DNA of 12,228 nt, from contig DAOUUS010000021.1 of NCBI GenBank assembly GCA_030668065.1, forward strand, positions 1 to 12,228, in the 5' to 3' direction. Positions 11,742 to 12,228 of this stretch are shown here, piece after piece. Within the stretch, counting starts at the first letter, position 1; the number at the start of each line of letters is the position of its first letter. The translations under genes were made by a program, and so were the position numbers. The notes below the pieces were generated by a model. The model did no database searches. It worked only from the letters and a program-made list of their open reading frames with translations, and was not told the origin of the DNA. This DNA comes from Candidatus Methanophagales archaeon (GTDB lineage Archaea > Halobacteriota > Syntropharchaeia > Alkanophagales > Methanospirareceae).

Positions 11742-12228
11742 CTATACCGGCAGGTTGAATACACGCCATGACCGGGGTATGTTAACGTCTTCAATCTGTG
11801 ACTCGTAAGTCATCGACTTGTCGAAGTCCCAGAAGCCCTTTGCTGTGGTCATCTCGTCGTATGTCAATTGACCTGCTTGTGGATAGTATTCAGTCCCGTT
11901 ATTGTCGTAGTCACATCCACGGCCTTCCTGTGAACTCACCTTCATACCTGCGGATATTGTACCCACACCGTACGGACCATCAAGTGTTCCTTCAGGTCCT
12001 AAGACTGTGTCAACATATGCACCATAGCCCGGTATTCCCGTTCCTGTGATACGGTGCGCCAATCTTGGCGATTCCGTAGTTGATACAGAGGTCTTAGTGG
12101 TTGCGGATACAAGGTCAACCATATACAGTTGACTACCTGCAGCTACTAACTCGTTGGTTGGTGGTATGCACACACCCTGGGCCCAAACACAAAGTGCTGC
12201 GACGTCTTCACCAACGCGGTTATCATCA
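11742..12228 (-). CDS. 3' part of a gene for an unrecognised, probably secreted protein (cut by the window edge)
   Basis: The minus-strand frame is open from the window edge to a TAG at 11742-11744, about 161 residues. An in-frame GTG at 12173 is unlikely to be the true start, because the frame continues upstream as DNRVGEDVAALCVWAQG. The visible part is rich in Gly, Thr, Ser, Tyr and Asp and includes YGAYVDTVLGPEGTLDG, DYDNNGTEYYP (one glycosylation site) and KGFWDFDKSMTYESQI. It ends NIPRSWRVFNLPV, with no C-terminal membrane anchor. Composition resembles the secreted neighbour at 10982-11647, but I see no convincing alignment between them. I do not recognise the family. Any signal peptide would be outside the window. 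A hairpin and T-run lie 38 nt after the stop. Confidence 0.72.
   Translation of the reverse strand, partial: DDNRVGEDVAALCVWAQGVCIPPTNELVAAGSQLYMVDLVSATTKTSVSTTESPRLAHRITGTGIPGYGAYVDTVLGPEGTLDGPYGVGTISAGMKVSSQEGRGCDYDNNGTEYYPQAGQLTYDEMTTAKGFWDFDKSMTYESQIEDVNIPRSWRVFNLPV

Noticed and set aside
11798..12049. An 83-codon open frame on the plus strand in the right-end region
   Set aside because: The minus-strand frame is longer, runs uninterrupted to the window edge, and shares the orientation and composition of its secreted neighbour.
1..12228. CRISPR arrays, insertion sequences, phage or defence islands
   Set aside because: No spaced identical repeats, transposase motifs, terminal inverted repeats or defence-gene signatures were seen on either strand. 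Gene spacing is dense and housekeeping in nature.

Overview
The window is archaeal chromosome, almost certainly from a euryarchaeote. It carries an exosome/proteasome gene block (psmA, SBDS, rrp4, rrp41, rrp42), transcription factor E, archaeal/eukaryotic-type ribosomal proteins (S15 with its long N-terminus, S17e, L24 of the L26e type), a geranylgeranyl reductase for archaeal lipids, a tRNA-Ala without encoded CCA, and a surface protein ending in a PGF-CTERM sorting signal. Base composition is moderate by eye. PGF-CTERM together with this composition suggests a Methanosarcina/Archaeoglobus/Syntrophoarchaeia-type lineage (ANME-1-like archaea included), but the sequence alone does not fix the genus.

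Layout. Positions 1-138 may hold the 3' end of a plus-strand gene converging on dapA (weak). Positions 186-3258 form a tight minus-strand operon, in transcription order: geranylgeranyl reductase, rps15, a 75-residue two-helix membrane protein, rps17e, dapA. The last three genes each have their Shine-Dalgarno inside the 3' end of the gene before. A compact A/T-rich divergent promoter separates this operon from a lone plus-strand rpl24 (3362-3715), which is outside its usual spc-operon setting.

Positions 3764-8700 form a second minus-strand block: tRNA-Ala(CGC), psmA, SBDS/Sdo1, rrp4, rrp41, rrp42, then, after a 76-nt gap with its own promoter, tfe and an HD-domain gene. From psmA to rrp42 the gaps are 6, 4, 24 and 18 nt, so one transcript is likely. 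The products are the proteasome outer ring, a ribosome maturation factor and all three core exosome subunits. The RNase P genes often found before psmA are missing; a tRNA gene sits there instead, only 28 nt from the psmA ATG.

Positions 8803-9507 encode a LysE-type membrane exporter on the plus strand. Positions 9537-12228 are a cell-surface region on the minus strand: a COG1361/CARDB-like protein with three repeats and a PGF-CTERM anchor, a secreted 221-residue protein of unknown family, and the 3' part of a further unrecognised gene cut by the window edge. A GC hairpin followed by a T-run separates the last two.

I find no CRISPR array, transposase, phage or defence gene. Most of the window is conserved housekeeping. 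The less ordinary parts are the relocated rpl24, the tRNA/psmA junction, the short zinc knuckle in TFE, the small membrane protein between two ribosomal protein genes, and the unrecognised secreted proteins at the right end.
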